From IMG/VR virus record IMGVR_UViG_3300050139_000024, positions 1 through 24,375 of that record: a stretch of 24,375 nt of DNA. One strand, written 5' to 3'. The notes below the pieces were generated by a model. It was given only the letters and a program-made list of their open reading frames with translations, was not told the origin of the DNA and searched no databases. The position numbers and the translations under genes were made by a program. Source of the DNA: a virus. Shown piece after piece: positions 1 to 8,793 of the stretch; the first letter of the stretch is position 1; each line of letters starts with the position of its first letter.

Positions 1-34
1 AGGTAACAGACACGACGGTGGATGTTATTGTCAT
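1..34 (-). CDS. Start of next virion gene, probably tail fibre (partial)
   Basis: An ATG at 34-32 opens a frame reading MTITSTVVSVT before the window ends, so only 11 codons are visible. An AAAGG Shine-Dalgarno-like sequence lies about 9 nt upstream, just after the stop codon of the 814-aa ejection protein (stop at 49-47). In T7-like phages the tail fibre gene follows the last ejection protein, and fibre N-termini often begin with a short Thr/Ser/Val-rich strand of this kind. Calling it the tail fibre is inference from position plus this short N-terminus. The frame is open to the window edge but too short to prove. Confidence 0.45.
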   Translation of the reverse strand, partial: MTITSTVVSVT

Positions 35-46
35 GCCGGATCGCCT

Positions 47-2491
47 TTACTGAACAAACGCCGATGGACGCAGCCAGAACGTCTGATGGTTCTGACTTTT
101 TACATTCTGTTCGTAGCGCCGCAGGTAGCCGGGATTTGCCCATTCCTGCATGCGGAACAGGATCAGATGGTCCAGCACCATCCGCGAGTAGAACAGGTTG
201 ATGAACGGCGCGTTGTTCTTCACCGTCTGGATGCCCTCGGCGACCGGATGGCCTTGATGGTGGATCACGCTCATCAGCACGCGGTGGAAGTCTTCCAACG
301 TGCCCATCGCCGGGCCGCCAGCCGTGGCCAGTATGCCGCCGCCCATGCGGTTTGCCTCGCCGAACAGGAAGTCGCCATAGATGCCCAGGCCGCCGCCCTG
401 CACCATCGCCGCCAGCAGAACTTCCTTGTAGGCGCCGGGCGACATGGGATCGCGCGGCATGCGCCCTTTCGCCAGCTCCTTCAGCGTCATCGACAGGTAG
501 CCAAGCGCCGTCGTGGCGACGATCAGGTGCGCGATGCCGCCAACGTCAACGCCCCGAGCGAGTTGACCCCAGGTTTGCGTTCCCGAACCGGCATTCTCCC
601 CGTAACGCAGGACTTCGCGACCGATCGTGCGGTCGAGATAGGTTACGGCGAATTGCTTGAACTGCATCACGAGGCGCACAGCTTCGCCGGCCCGCGTGCC
701 TCGCTGGGTTCCCCATGTGGTAATCGCCCGGTCGGCCGCGCTTGCCTCCGTCATGCCTTCGCGCACCTGGTCGCTGATGTAGGCCTGCACCCGGTCGGAC
801 AGGCCGCGATCGGCCATCTCCGCGGGGATGATGTAGTGGTTGCCGTCCGCGGCCTGGCGCACCTCGGCCGCCAGCTTTGTCCAGTCGTCCGCCTCGATCC
901 CGTAGCGGATCAGGCTCGCCCGCATGCGCGCCGGCAGGGCGTCAAACGCCGTGGCGGATCGGCGCGCCAGGTTGTTCGACAGCATTAGCCCGGCGGAGGT
1001 TTTCAGGCTGTCGGTCCAATAGGTCAGGCCGGACAGGTTGTAGAACTGGCGCGCCGCAGCGGAGAGTTTGCCAATCGCGCCATCCTCCGCCTGGAAGCGG
1101 TGCATGACGGTGCCCAGCATGTGGTCAAGGCCTACGCCCAATGCCTCCGCCACTTCCTGGCGCGCTTCGCCGGCGGGCAACAGGCCGTGCATCTGCCGCG
1201 CGTACGCCTCGAACAGAGGGATGCCGTTATGACGCAGCATGAGTGCGTTAATGGCCAGGTCGGGAATGGATGACAGCACCACGCCGCCGAGTTTCGCCAG
1301 GCTTTGCATGGTGCGCACGGTCGAGCCGATTTTCGCCAGCGTGTAGTTCCTGGGGATCGACGCCTCGCCGGTCAGCACGGCGAGCACGTTCTTCGGCATC
1401 GATCCGGTCAGACTGTCCCGGGTGGTGAAGTCGTTGCGAAGGCGTGCGGACTTCTGCATGCGATCGATCCAGCCCTGCATCATCGCCTCGGGATTGGTGC
1501 CGAGCTGGCGCATCAGCGCCACGTCGCGGGTGCCTTTCTCGATCGCGTGCAGTGCCGCGTCGACCACGCCGCCCTTGCCGAATTTCTCGTTGTAGTCGAA
1601 CCAGGCGTCGGCCGATTTGAAGTGCAGCAACCGTTCCTGGCTGACGCGCTTTGCCAGATTGCCGGGGCCGGAGAAGCCGGCCAGCGCATCGCCACCCGAT
1701 GTTTCATGCAGGCCGGACGCGAGTGAATCCCACACGTTGCGCAGAAAGGCCGTGCGGTCGGCGCGGCCTTCGAACGTGCTGGCGTCCAGGCGCGGTTCGA
1801 TGAAGCTGCGCCAGGCATCGAACGCCGCGCCGGTCCCGTCGCCACGGATCTTCCACATGTCGTGCGACTGGCGGACGATGTAGTTTTCCAGCTTGCCAAT
1901 CCAGGCGCCGGCCTCGTTCTGCCAGCCGCGCACGGTCTCCATGTATTTGTTGATGATCTGCGCCGCCGACACCGCGTGCGCGTTGTTGGTTGCACGCGCG
2001 CTGGTGGGATCGCGCACCGCCCACAATTCCACCGCCACGTCGCGTTCGAACGCCTTGTCGCGCCACAGCAGCGCCTTCAGGATGCCGGCTCGGCGGAAGT
2101 CGAGGATCAGCCCGCCGTGCATGCGATCGCGCAGGGCGTGGCTCATGGCGTCGATCGACGCCGCCGCACCACTGAAGATGCCGCGCGCGCCGGACAGCAC
2201 GGACCGGATCGCGTTCATTTCCTGGCCCGCCGCACCGCGTGCATCCAGGCCGGCGCGGATGCGGACGTTGATGGCCGCCGCTCGGCGTTCCACGATCGCT
2301 GCCAGTAGCTCCTCGCCGGCCAGTTTCTTGCCGGCCGCCGCGGCCGCGGCAAACCGGCTGTCGCCAGCGTTCACCCTGTCAGTGATCCGCTGTTCGACCT
2401 CGCTGGCGATGTCCATGATTTCCTGGCTGGACAGCGCATGGCCAACCGCCGCGCTGATCGTCTCCAGACAGGCATTCGTACTGCGGCTCAT
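47..2491 (-). CDS. Large internal virion (DNA ejection) protein, 814 aa
   Basis: Large soluble-looking protein rich in Ala and charged helices, with hydrophobic stretches near the C-terminus (about residues 650-668 and 690-712) that could contact or cross a membrane. Its ATG overlaps the stop of the preceding ejection-protein gene as ATGA, so the two are translationally coupled. Position after the lysozyme-bearing and DdrB-bearing virion proteins and before the probable fibre matches gp16 of T7, one of the core proteins ejected with the DNA to build the trans-envelope channel. No enzymatic motif is recognised; the role rests on size, composition and position. The extreme C-terminus (QTFWLRPS) looks like a conserved tail in such phage proteins, from memory only. 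The reading frame is intact. Confidence 0.7.
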   Translation of the reverse strand: MSRSTNACLETISAAVGHALSSQEIMDIASEVEQRITDRVNAGDSRFAAAAAAGKKLAGEELLAAIVERRAAAINVRIRAGLDARGAAGQEMNAIRSVLSGARGIFSGAAASIDAMSHALRDRMHGGLILDFRRAGILKALLWRDKAFERDVAVELWAVRDPTSARATNNAHAVSAAQIINKYMETVRGWQNEAGAWIGKLENYIVRQSHDMWKIRGDGTGAAFDAWRSFIEPRLDASTFEGRADRTAFLRNVWDSLASGLHETSGGDALAGFSGPGNLAKRVSQERLLHFKSADAWFDYNEKFGKGGVVDAALHAIEKGTRDVALMRQLGTNPEAMMQGWIDRMQKSARLRNDFTTRDSLTGSMPKNVLAVLTGEASIPRNYTLAKIGSTVRTMQSLAKLGGVVLSSIPDLAINALMLRHNGIPLFEAYARQMHGLLPAGEARQEVAEALGVGLDHMLGTVMHRFQAEDGAIGKLSAAARQFYNLSGLTYWTDSLKTSAGLMLSNNLARRSATAFDALPARMRASLIRYGIEADDWTKLAAEVRQAADGNHYIIPAEMADRGLSDRVQAYISDQVREGMTEASAADRAITTWGTQRGTRAGEAVRLVMQFKQFAVTYLDRTIGREVLRYGENAGSGTQTWGQLARGVDVGGIAHLIVATTALGYLSMTLKELAKGRMPRDPMSPGAYKEVLLAAMVQGGGLGIYGDFLFGEANRMGGGILATAGGPAMGTLEDFHRVLMSVIHHQGHPVAEGIQTVKNNAPFINLFYSRMVLDHLILFRMQEWANPGYLRRYEQNVKSQNHQTFWLRPSAFVQ

Positions 2492-5025
2492 GCGCCAATC
2501 TCTCCGAGGCCGGAAACGATGCAGGACGCCGCCGCCTCGGCCGCCTGGGCGCGGATTTCCGCCCTGGCCACCGCTTCGTCGGCCGCGTGTAGCGGCGCCA
2601 TGTCCGCTTCGGTCAGCCGGCCGGCCGCCAGTTCGGTGTGCAACGCCGCCGCCGCCTCGTCGGCCAGGCGCATGGCTTCCTGGATTTCCGGCGATAGTTT
2701 CGCCGCCGCCGGGGGCGCTCCGCCGAACATGTCGGCCTGGGCTGGCGCCGGTTGTTCGGGTGATGTCTTCGCCGGCGGTGTCTCCGTTTTGACGCCTGTG
2801 GCCTCCTCTGGCGCCTTGGGCGCCTCCGGCGCATCACCGAACAGGCTGGCTTCCGCGCCGTCACCTGCGTGGCTGGCGCTGGCGGCGCGCGCCTGATCCG
2901 CCGCGTCCCGGCTCGCCGCCACGTCCGCCGGCCGCTCGGCTGACCGGGGCGCCGCCGCGTCGCCCAACGCATCCGCCACTGCCTGCGCCTTGGCATCCAC
3001 CGAGGTCCGCAGGATATCCCCCGCCGTCGTCTCCGGATCGCCGAACAGGTTGGGCCCTGGCCGGGCCTCCATCGCCTGGTCCACGTAGTGGCCCAGCGTC
3101 TCCCCCAGTTTCGCGCGGCCAACCGGCTGGCGCATGGCGTCGTCACGAAACATCATCCGCAGCAGAGCGACGCCCGCCGGCGACGGCCGCGACAGCATGT
3201 CCGTCTGCGCCAGTATCGTCGCCGGGCTTTCACGCGCTGCCCGCGCCTGGTCCAGCAACTGCACCGCCTCTCCCAGCGCGGGCGTGATATCCAGGCCGGC
3301 CGGGATGTCGCCGGCCGCCGCCGCGGCGCGCATTCGCGACCACGGGCCGGCCATGTCCGTCAGCGCCCCCGCCAGGCCCTTCATGTGTTCCACGCGCCCG
3401 TTAAGCATCCGCTCCAGCGTCGGGCCGATGGCGTCGCCATACGCATGCGCCAGCATGGCCGCACGGATGCGCGCCTCGCCCGCCGGCGACAGCGCGCCAT
3501 TCGTCTCGATCATCCCGGCGCGTTCTTCGGCCGGCACCTGCGCCATGAAGGCGCCCACGAAGTCCTGGTTTTCCCGGCCGGCCAAAGTCCCCGGCTGCCA
3601 GGCCGAAACCGCGGCGCCAGCCCGTTTCGCGTCCATCCGCGCCTGCTCGCCCGCGTTCAGGCCGAGCGTCGTCCGCTCGTTCGCGCCGTCCGTGAAAGCC
3701 TTCACCTGGTCCGGTGGCAGGTCCGTGACCCGGCGGCCGATCAGCACTGGCGCCTTCATGCCCTCGACGTCATGGCCCCGCGCCCGCAGGAACGCGCGGT
3801 AGGCCGCTGCCTGGTCCGTCAGCACCGGATCGCCGTAGACCCGCCGCAGGGCCATCGTGCGGCCGTTGCCACTTTCCACGATGTTGTCGCCGTTCACGAT
3901 CGGCGCGCCCGTGGCGGCTTCCGGCGACGGGCCAAGCCGTTCCGGCTCCAGCCGCGACGCCATTTCCGTGATCTGCGCCTGGCTCGCCGCGTTGGCGCGG
4001 TCCCGCACCTGTAGGCCCTCGGCGTGCGGATAGGCCGGGTTGACGTTGCCGGTATCGTCGTGGCTGGCAACCAGGCTATCGAGTTCCACCACTTCCGGCC
4101 GCATCTCCACACGCAAGCCCTGCGGGGTGAAGGCGGCATAGTTGCCGTCTGCCGTGTCGCCGCGCGCCCGGATGCGGGCCGCCATGCCGCTTTCCAGCCG
4201 GCCGATATCCAGCACCGGCGCCACCGCCGTTGGCGCATCGGCCAGGTGTTGTGCGATGCCGGCTTGCAGTGCGCCGGCCCGCGCATCCGGGCCGGCATCC
4301 TCGATCAGTTGAGTGATCGGCGCGCGCGGATACCGCGTCAGCACATGCAGGCCACCGCCGACGATGCTGCCGAACGCGATGTTGTGCAGCGCCTCGCCCA
4401 TCGTCCAGTCGTTCAGCTCGTGCTGGTCCAGCGCATAGTTGATCCCTTCGAGCGGGATCATGGACGCGCCGCCCTGCAAGGCGCCGATGCCGGCGCGCAC
4501 GCCGGCCCGTGTCGCGGCGGATCCCGCTTTCGCAAACCACTCGGCGGCGCGGGCTTCCCCGAGCACGGGAATGAACCCGGCCGCCAGGTTCAGCGGATCG
4601 AGCAGGCCGACGGCCAATGCCGTCCCTGTGCGCGCCGCCCATCCCGTGGCGATGCTGTCGGTTCGGCGATCGACAATGTCCTGGCGCGCGATCTGGTCGC
4701 GCTTGGCCTCGAACAGATCCTGCGCGACGGCTTCGGTGACCGGCGCGGTGAAGTTGAGCGCGCCCTTGATGCCGTAGCGCTTGTTCGCGTCGGCCGGATC
4801 CAGCAGCGGCGATGGCGGCAGGTCGGGCGCCATGTTCATGCCATATTCGTTCACGAACGGCGTCTGGCTGCTTGCTTGCGCGCGGCCCAATCGCACCAGT
4901 GGGCTGCTGGCGAAGGCGTCGCCGGCGACGGCGCCGAGCACCTGGCCGGTGCTGGTTTCCAGCGCGTCCAGGCCCATCCGCTCCAGGGTGGTGCTGTCGT
5001 GTGGGTCGCCGCCAAACAGGCCCAT
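2488..5025 (-). CDS. Ejection protein with DdrB/ParB-like domain, 845 aa
   Basis: Residues 1-300 are a virion-type region with a hydrophobic segment around 130-155 and Gly/Ala-rich stretches. Residues about 312-640 resemble the DdrB-like ParB-superfamily domain. The key signature is IVESGNGRTMAL at about 382-393, equivalent to the GxGR box of ParB/Srx folds. P1 DdrB belongs to the Dar/Ddr antirestriction set carried in the virion. Residues 655-845 are a low-complexity Ala/Pro/Asp linker with three LFG/MFG motifs (about 660, 729 and 767), then a predicted helical end. The start chosen is the ATG at 5025, which overlaps the upstream stop as TGATG. An in-frame start 11 codons further upstream would lie inside the preceding gene. 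It is probably ejected with the genome and acts on, or protects, entering DNA; this is inference. Confidence 0.75.
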   Translation of the reverse strand: MGLFGGDPHDSTTLERMGLDALETSTGQVLGAVAGDAFASSPLVRLGRAQASSQTPFVNEYGMNMAPDLPPSPLLDPADANKRYGIKGALNFTAPVTEAVAQDLFEAKRDQIARQDIVDRRTDSIATGWAARTGTALAVGLLDPLNLAAGFIPVLGEARAAEWFAKAGSAATRAGVRAGIGALQGGASMIPLEGINYALDQHELNDWTMGEALHNIAFGSIVGGGLHVLTRYPRAPITQLIEDAGPDARAGALQAGIAQHLADAPTAVAPVLDIGRLESGMAARIRARGDTADGNYAAFTPQGLRVEMRPEVVELDSLVASHDDTGNVNPAYPHAEGLQVRDRANAASQAQITEMASRLEPERLGPSPEAATGAPIVNGDNIVESGNGRTMALRRVYGDPVLTDQAAAYRAFLRARGHDVEGMKAPVLIGRRVTDLPPDQVKAFTDGANERTTLGLNAGEQARMDAKRAGAAVSAWQPGTLAGRENQDFVGAFMAQVPAEERAGMIETNGALSPAGEARIRAAMLAHAYGDAIGPTLERMLNGRVEHMKGLAGALTDMAGPWSRMRAAAAAGDIPAGLDITPALGEAVQLLDQARAARESPATILAQTDMLSRPSPAGVALLRMMFRDDAMRQPVGRAKLGETLGHYVDQAMEARPGPNLFGDPETTAGDILRTSVDAKAQAVADALGDAAAPRSAERPADVAASRDAADQARAASASHAGDGAEASLFGDAPEAPKAPEEATGVKTETPPAKTSPEQPAPAQADMFGGAPPAAAKLSPEIQEAMRLADEAAAALHTELAAGRLTEADMAPLHAADEAVARAEIRAQAAEAAASCIVSGLGEIGA

Positions 5026-7880
5026 CAGCGGCCCCCCGGCGTGCTGCCATGTATCCAATCACCAAGGGCCGCGCCTACTGGCCGATTGGTGACGCGCGAC
5101 AGGTCAGGGCCGGTTGGCATCGGCGGCAACGAGGGCAGCGAATACGGCCCCGGCGGAACGATTGCATTCGCGGTATCGTCAGGCAGCGGTTCGGCCCACG
5201 CCGGCGGCGCGATCGGCGGCAGGGCGTTAAACCGCAGCTCAACCGGCGATCCATCCGCCCGATGCACTGGCATTACGTCGCCGTTTCGTAGTGTCGCCAT
5301 CAGCACAAGGCCGGAGCTGTCCCGGTTCGGTACCCACTTGCCGTTTTTCGCCGCTGTCAGCACGGCGTCCCGTCGCGCCGCATCGGTTTCGCCGGGGATG
5401 TTCGGCCGCGCGGGTGGTGTCGCCAACTGATCGGCCGTCAGGCCTTGTTGCACCTGGTTCGTCGCCAGGGTCACGTCCGTCATGTTGGCTTGGCTTTTAT
5501 CCACCCGCATCGTGCCACGAATGTCGTACTTCTCGCCGATGATGCCCTGGTACGCCTTCGCCAGTGCATCGTCGGCGTCCAAGCCCTGGAACAGGTAACC
5601 TGTTGCCAGGGCCTTGACGCCGTTCTTGACGGTGTTGAAAAGTTGGTCGCCGTCCTGGTTGTAGGCCGTTGTTGCCCGGAACGGCGCCATCGTGGCTTCG
5701 AGGTTCTTGTCCAGGTCTTTCAGTTGGTCGGGCGGTGCGTTCTGGCGTAGTTGTTCCATTCCACCGGCCTTCGCCGCCATCACAATCACTCGCTGCAAGT
5801 CTGCCCGGGCGAACGCCTGGCCCTTCCTGTCCATGTCGGCGATTAGTTGGATTTCGGGAGACACTTTTCCGATCCGCACCAGTTCGCCATATGCCTGCGG
5901 CCAGTGCTTTCCGAGTTGCTTCTTGTAGGAATCGATCATAGCGCCCGTGTCGGCGGTCGCCGGGTCCGTGTGCGCGAATGTGTCCGAGATGCTGGCGATC
6001 TGGCTGTCGGTCTGCACCCGGGTTTGCGACTCTCGCAGGCCAAGTTGCCGCTGCAATTGCAATGACGCGTCGATGTAGGCTTCTTGCGTCTCTGGCTTTG
6101 CCGAGTCGATCGCCTGGGCGCGCGCGGCCATTTCGGGCGCCGATGCGGTGTAAGCGGCTGGATCGCTCAGCAGTGCCTGGTGTTTCCGCGTCAGCCCCTC
6201 CTCAAACTTCGCCGCTATCCTCAGGCGCAGCGCGGCATTTTCGCTACTCTCGACCCCCGGCACCGCTGGCTGTGCCGGCAGGCCGAGCATGTGGCCGTCT
6301 TTACGCGGCAGTTGGGCGGCGAGCGATCCCGGCACGGCCAGATATTCGCGTATGGCCTGTTCTTGAGCCGGCGTTGCCCACTGCGCGGCACGGGTGAAAT
6401 CGCCGGCGTTGCGCCTGATCGTCAACTCGTCAATCACGCGCTGCTGATCCTGCGGCGGCAGTAGCGTCCGAATTTGCGCCAGCGGGATATCCGGCGTCGT
6501 CATGCCGGCATCGTAGCCGGTTCCCAGGTCGCCGAGCTGGCGGTGCAGGTCCGCCCGCGCCGGCGCCAACGCCCGTTGGTCGTTGTTGAACGCCTCATAG
6601 ACCCTGCCAATCGTCCGTTGCTGAACGTCGAATGGCTGGTCCGCCGTTTGTTTTTTCACGTAGTCGAGTTGCGTTTGCAGGTTGGGTTGGTAGCCGTAAG
6701 TCGTCAGCCTGTCAGAAATCACCGTGCGTCTGGCTTCCTCGCCTGCTATATCTTTCGGCTGCAGATAGTACGTGGAGAACGCCCTGGCCTTGGCTGCCGC
6801 GGTCGGCGCCGCCTCTATGGCCTGGGCCGCCGTTGCATACGTCCCCTTCAGTTCGGCGGCGGTGAAGTCCAGCGCCTCGTCCAGCGTGCCGGCCTCCGGC
6901 AAGTGGCCATACTGCGCCTGGAACGCCGCCAGCCGGGTTTTGTTCCACTGGAACAGACCATGTGAGATGCCGCCGTCGCCGGGGATGGTGTTCGGGTTCG
7001 CGTGGCTTTCCGCTATGGCATTGACGGCAGCGGCATGTGCCATTCCCTCGTTGAGGCCGCGCGCAATCATGCCGTCATGCACGAGCTGGGCGCGGGCCGA
7101 GGTAGCCGCGTCGTATTGCCCGGCGTCCTGCGCGGTCTGGCCTTCGTATTGGGTTTTGAGTTTGGGTTCCAGATGCGTCCGCAACGCCGCCACGTCGCCC
7201 ACCGACATTTCCGGCGCGTACTGGTCAAGCAGGCGGGCCGCGCGGGCCGGGTCGGTTGCCGCGATGATCGTTCCTGCCTGGGCGATCCCCTTGGAGAAAT
7301 ACTGGTTCATCGTCGGCTGATCGATCGTCCCTGCCGCGACATTACCGGCCAGCCCCGACTTCATGCCTTGCACCGCCAGTGACTCATCGGCGGTGTTGGT
7401 CGCGTTCGCCAGTGATTGCGCCTGGTTAGATACGTTGTCGCCCATTGTGCCGATGGCGGTCTGGTGCGCGCGTTGGGCTGACAGGCGGACGACCTCGCCA
7501 TACCTTACCGGCATATGCAACGACAACGATTTCGCTACGTAGCCGCGCGTGCCCTCGTCTGGAATGTTCCTTAGCGTGTCATCCCTGTAGGCGTTCGCTT
7601 CCGCCTGAAAACGGGCGGGCGCGGTCGTTGGGTCTGGATCATTGGCGTAGCGGTTCTGCATATCAATATAGTCGGTCGCGATTTTGCCTTCTTTTTGCGC
7701 CGCGTCGTTTACCTGTTTCTGTACCGTCATCCGGCCCAACAAGTGCCCCAGGTTGGATGTCACCTGCTGCATGCCGGCCGTCAGCGCGTCGTTCGCGCTC
7801 GTCAGGCTGTTGATCGGCATCGTCGGCTGCGGCGTGGCGCCGTAGCCCGCGGACGACAGGATTTCAGGGATGGCGGGCAT
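5025..7880 (-). CDS. Ejection/tail protein with phage lysozyme domain, 951 aa
   Basis: Residues about 263-390 match the phage tail lysozyme type of domain. A catalytic-type Glu at about residue 291 sits in AIAES, followed by the GGISHGLFQW segment, GTLDEALDF, and an ATFST/YYLQP-like helical end typical of the fold. The rest is long helical, coiled-coil-like sequence with no transmembrane segment. The role is local peptidoglycan cleavage during DNA ejection, combined with a structural role as an inner core protein (compare T7 gp15/gp16, where a transglycosylase sits on gp16). The ATG at 7880 lies 2 nt after the TAG of the gp14-like gene, and its stop overlaps the next ATG as TGATG. The lysozyme assignment is firm; the exact equivalence to T7 gp15 or gp16 is not. 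Confidence 0.82.
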   Translation of the reverse strand: MPAIPEILSSAGYGATPQPTMPINSLTSANDALTAGMQQVTSNLGHLLGRMTVQKQVNDAAQKEGKIATDYIDMQNRYANDPDPTTAPARFQAEANAYRDDTLRNIPDEGTRGYVAKSLSLHMPVRYGEVVRLSAQRAHQTAIGTMGDNVSNQAQSLANATNTADESLAVQGMKSGLAGNVAAGTIDQPTMNQYFSKGIAQAGTIIAATDPARAARLLDQYAPEMSVGDVAALRTHLEPKLKTQYEGQTAQDAGQYDAATSARAQLVHDGMIARGLNEGMAHAAAVNAIAESHANPNTIPGDGGISHGLFQWNKTRLAAFQAQYGHLPEAGTLDEALDFTAAELKGTYATAAQAIEAAPTAAAKARAFSTYYLQPKDIAGEEARRTVISDRLTTYGYQPNLQTQLDYVKKQTADQPFDVQQRTIGRVYEAFNNDQRALAPARADLHRQLGDLGTGYDAGMTTPDIPLAQIRTLLPPQDQQRVIDELTIRRNAGDFTRAAQWATPAQEQAIREYLAVPGSLAAQLPRKDGHMLGLPAQPAVPGVESSENAALRLRIAAKFEEGLTRKHQALLSDPAAYTASAPEMAARAQAIDSAKPETQEAYIDASLQLQRQLGLRESQTRVQTDSQIASISDTFAHTDPATADTGAMIDSYKKQLGKHWPQAYGELVRIGKVSPEIQLIADMDRKGQAFARADLQRVIVMAAKAGGMEQLRQNAPPDQLKDLDKNLEATMAPFRATTAYNQDGDQLFNTVKNGVKALATGYLFQGLDADDALAKAYQGIIGEKYDIRGTMRVDKSQANMTDVTLATNQVQQGLTADQLATPPARPNIPGETDAARRDAVLTAAKNGKWVPNRDSSGLVLMATLRNGDVMPVHRADGSPVELRFNALPPIAPPAWAEPLPDDTANAIVPPGPYSLPSLPPMPTGPDLSRVTNRPVGAALGDWIHGSTPGGR

Positions 7881-7882
7881 GA

Positions 7883-8359
7883 CTAACTCACCATGCCGGC
7901 GGCGAAGGCCTTCGAGTTGGCGATGCTCGTCGCGCCCCCCAGGATACTGGTGGCCGCGCCCATGTAGCCGGCCGTCTGCAATGTCGGCGCCATCGCGCTC
8001 GCCTGGTTACTCTGCGCCAGCGCACTGTTCGACGCCGTCTTGCCTTTCCACCGTGCAATCTGCGCGTCCAGCGAACCCTGCGCCGCCATGTCGCCCATCA
8101 CGTCCAGCGCGCTGCCAACGCCGGTCTGCACGCCGTTGGCGGCCCATGCGTTCTCCCCCATGGCCAGCCTGCGGCGCGTCTGATCCTGGATGCGGGCCGC
8201 GTCCGCCTCGCCGAGGTTCAGGGCCGTGCCGGCGTTCACCCGGCCGATCGCCGCGTTGTTGTCGGCCACGGCCGCCTCGGTGTTGCCCTTCGCGATGGCC
8301 GATGCCGCGGTCAAGGCCGTCGTGACCGCCATCATTCCCATGACTACCATCGGGCCCAT
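7883..8359 (-). CDS. gp14-like internal virion protein, 158 aa
   Basis: Small Ala-rich protein with a hydrophobic N-terminus (MGPMVVMGMMAVTTALTAAS) followed by polar helices and a hydrophobic, Gly-rich C-terminus. This layout fits the T7 gp14 class, the smallest ejection protein, which inserts in the outer membrane of the host. Order supports the call: nozzle, gp13-like GNAT protein, this gene, then the large ejection proteins. Its ATG overlaps the upstream stop as TGATG. Internal Met codons at 4 and 7 could also serve as starts. Homology to T7 gp14 is inferred from position and composition rather than a visible motif. Confidence 0.65.
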   Translation of the reverse strand: MGPMVVMGMMAVTTALTAASAIAKGNTEAAVADNNAAIGRVNAGTALNLGEADAARIQDQTRRRLAMGENAWAANGVQTGVGSALDVMGDMAAQGSLDAQIARWKGKTASNSALAQSNQASAMAPTLQTAGYMGAATSILGGATSIANSKAFAAGMVS

Positions 8360-8793
8360 CAGTCGGTCACCCGCGCAAACCGCAGATAATCCTGCCGGTC
8401 CGGTCCATAGGCCCGCGCCAGGCCCTCTTGCTCAAAGCCCAGCATCCGCAGCCAGCGCGCGCCGGGCAGGTATCCGAACAGCGCGTCGGCCTCGATCCGC
8501 CAGATGTTCAGCGCGCCCATCTGCGCCAACCGGACGGCAACCGCCCGATGTATCCCGATCCATGCGCGTTTCGGAATGTTCGGCGCCAGCACGCACCACG
8601 TCTGCGCCCGGCCCTGCCACAGCAGGCCAAGGCCGGCACAGCCGATGATCCGGCCGTCCAGCTCGCCCGTCCATGCCGGGCCGGACCGCGCCGCCATGCG
8701 GATCATGGTGCGCCAGTCCATGTCGGACAGCCCGTATCCAACCGGTTCGAACGCATCCACGTCCGCCGGATGGAAGCCGCGGATTTCAACCAT
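8359..8793 (-). CDS. gp13-like GNAT-fold virion protein, 144 aa
   Basis: The sequence has the rhythm of a GNAT acetyltransferase: a central strand with GRIIGCAGLGLLW, then an IGIHRAVAVRLAQMG helix, IEADALFGYLPGARWLRMLGF, and a final strand. This matches the phage family that includes T7 gp13 (DUF2833 type), located between the nozzle and gp14 as here. The acetyl-CoA loop (Q/RxxGxG/A) is not obvious: the expected position reads LAPNIPKRAWIGIH, so catalytic activity is doubtful. The ATG at 8793 is preferred. It overlaps the nozzle stop by 8 nt, and a TTG three codons upstream is the only longer option. Role in particle assembly is inferred from family and context. Confidence 0.65.
   Translation of the reverse strand: MVEIRGFHPADVDAFEPVGYGLSDMDWRTMIRMAARSGPAWTGELDGRIIGCAGLGLLWQGRAQTWCVLAPNIPKRAWIGIHRAVAVRLAQMGALNIWRIEADALFGYLPGARWLRMLGFEQEGLARAYGPDRQDYLRFARVTD

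Noticed and set aside
4024-5430. Long plus-strand open frames opposite virion genes (also 20797-22152, 3088-4014, 9104-9994)
   Set aside because: They are antisense to well-supported genes, Arg/His/Pro-rich, lack recognisable domains, and are expected where GC-rich third positions remove stop codons.
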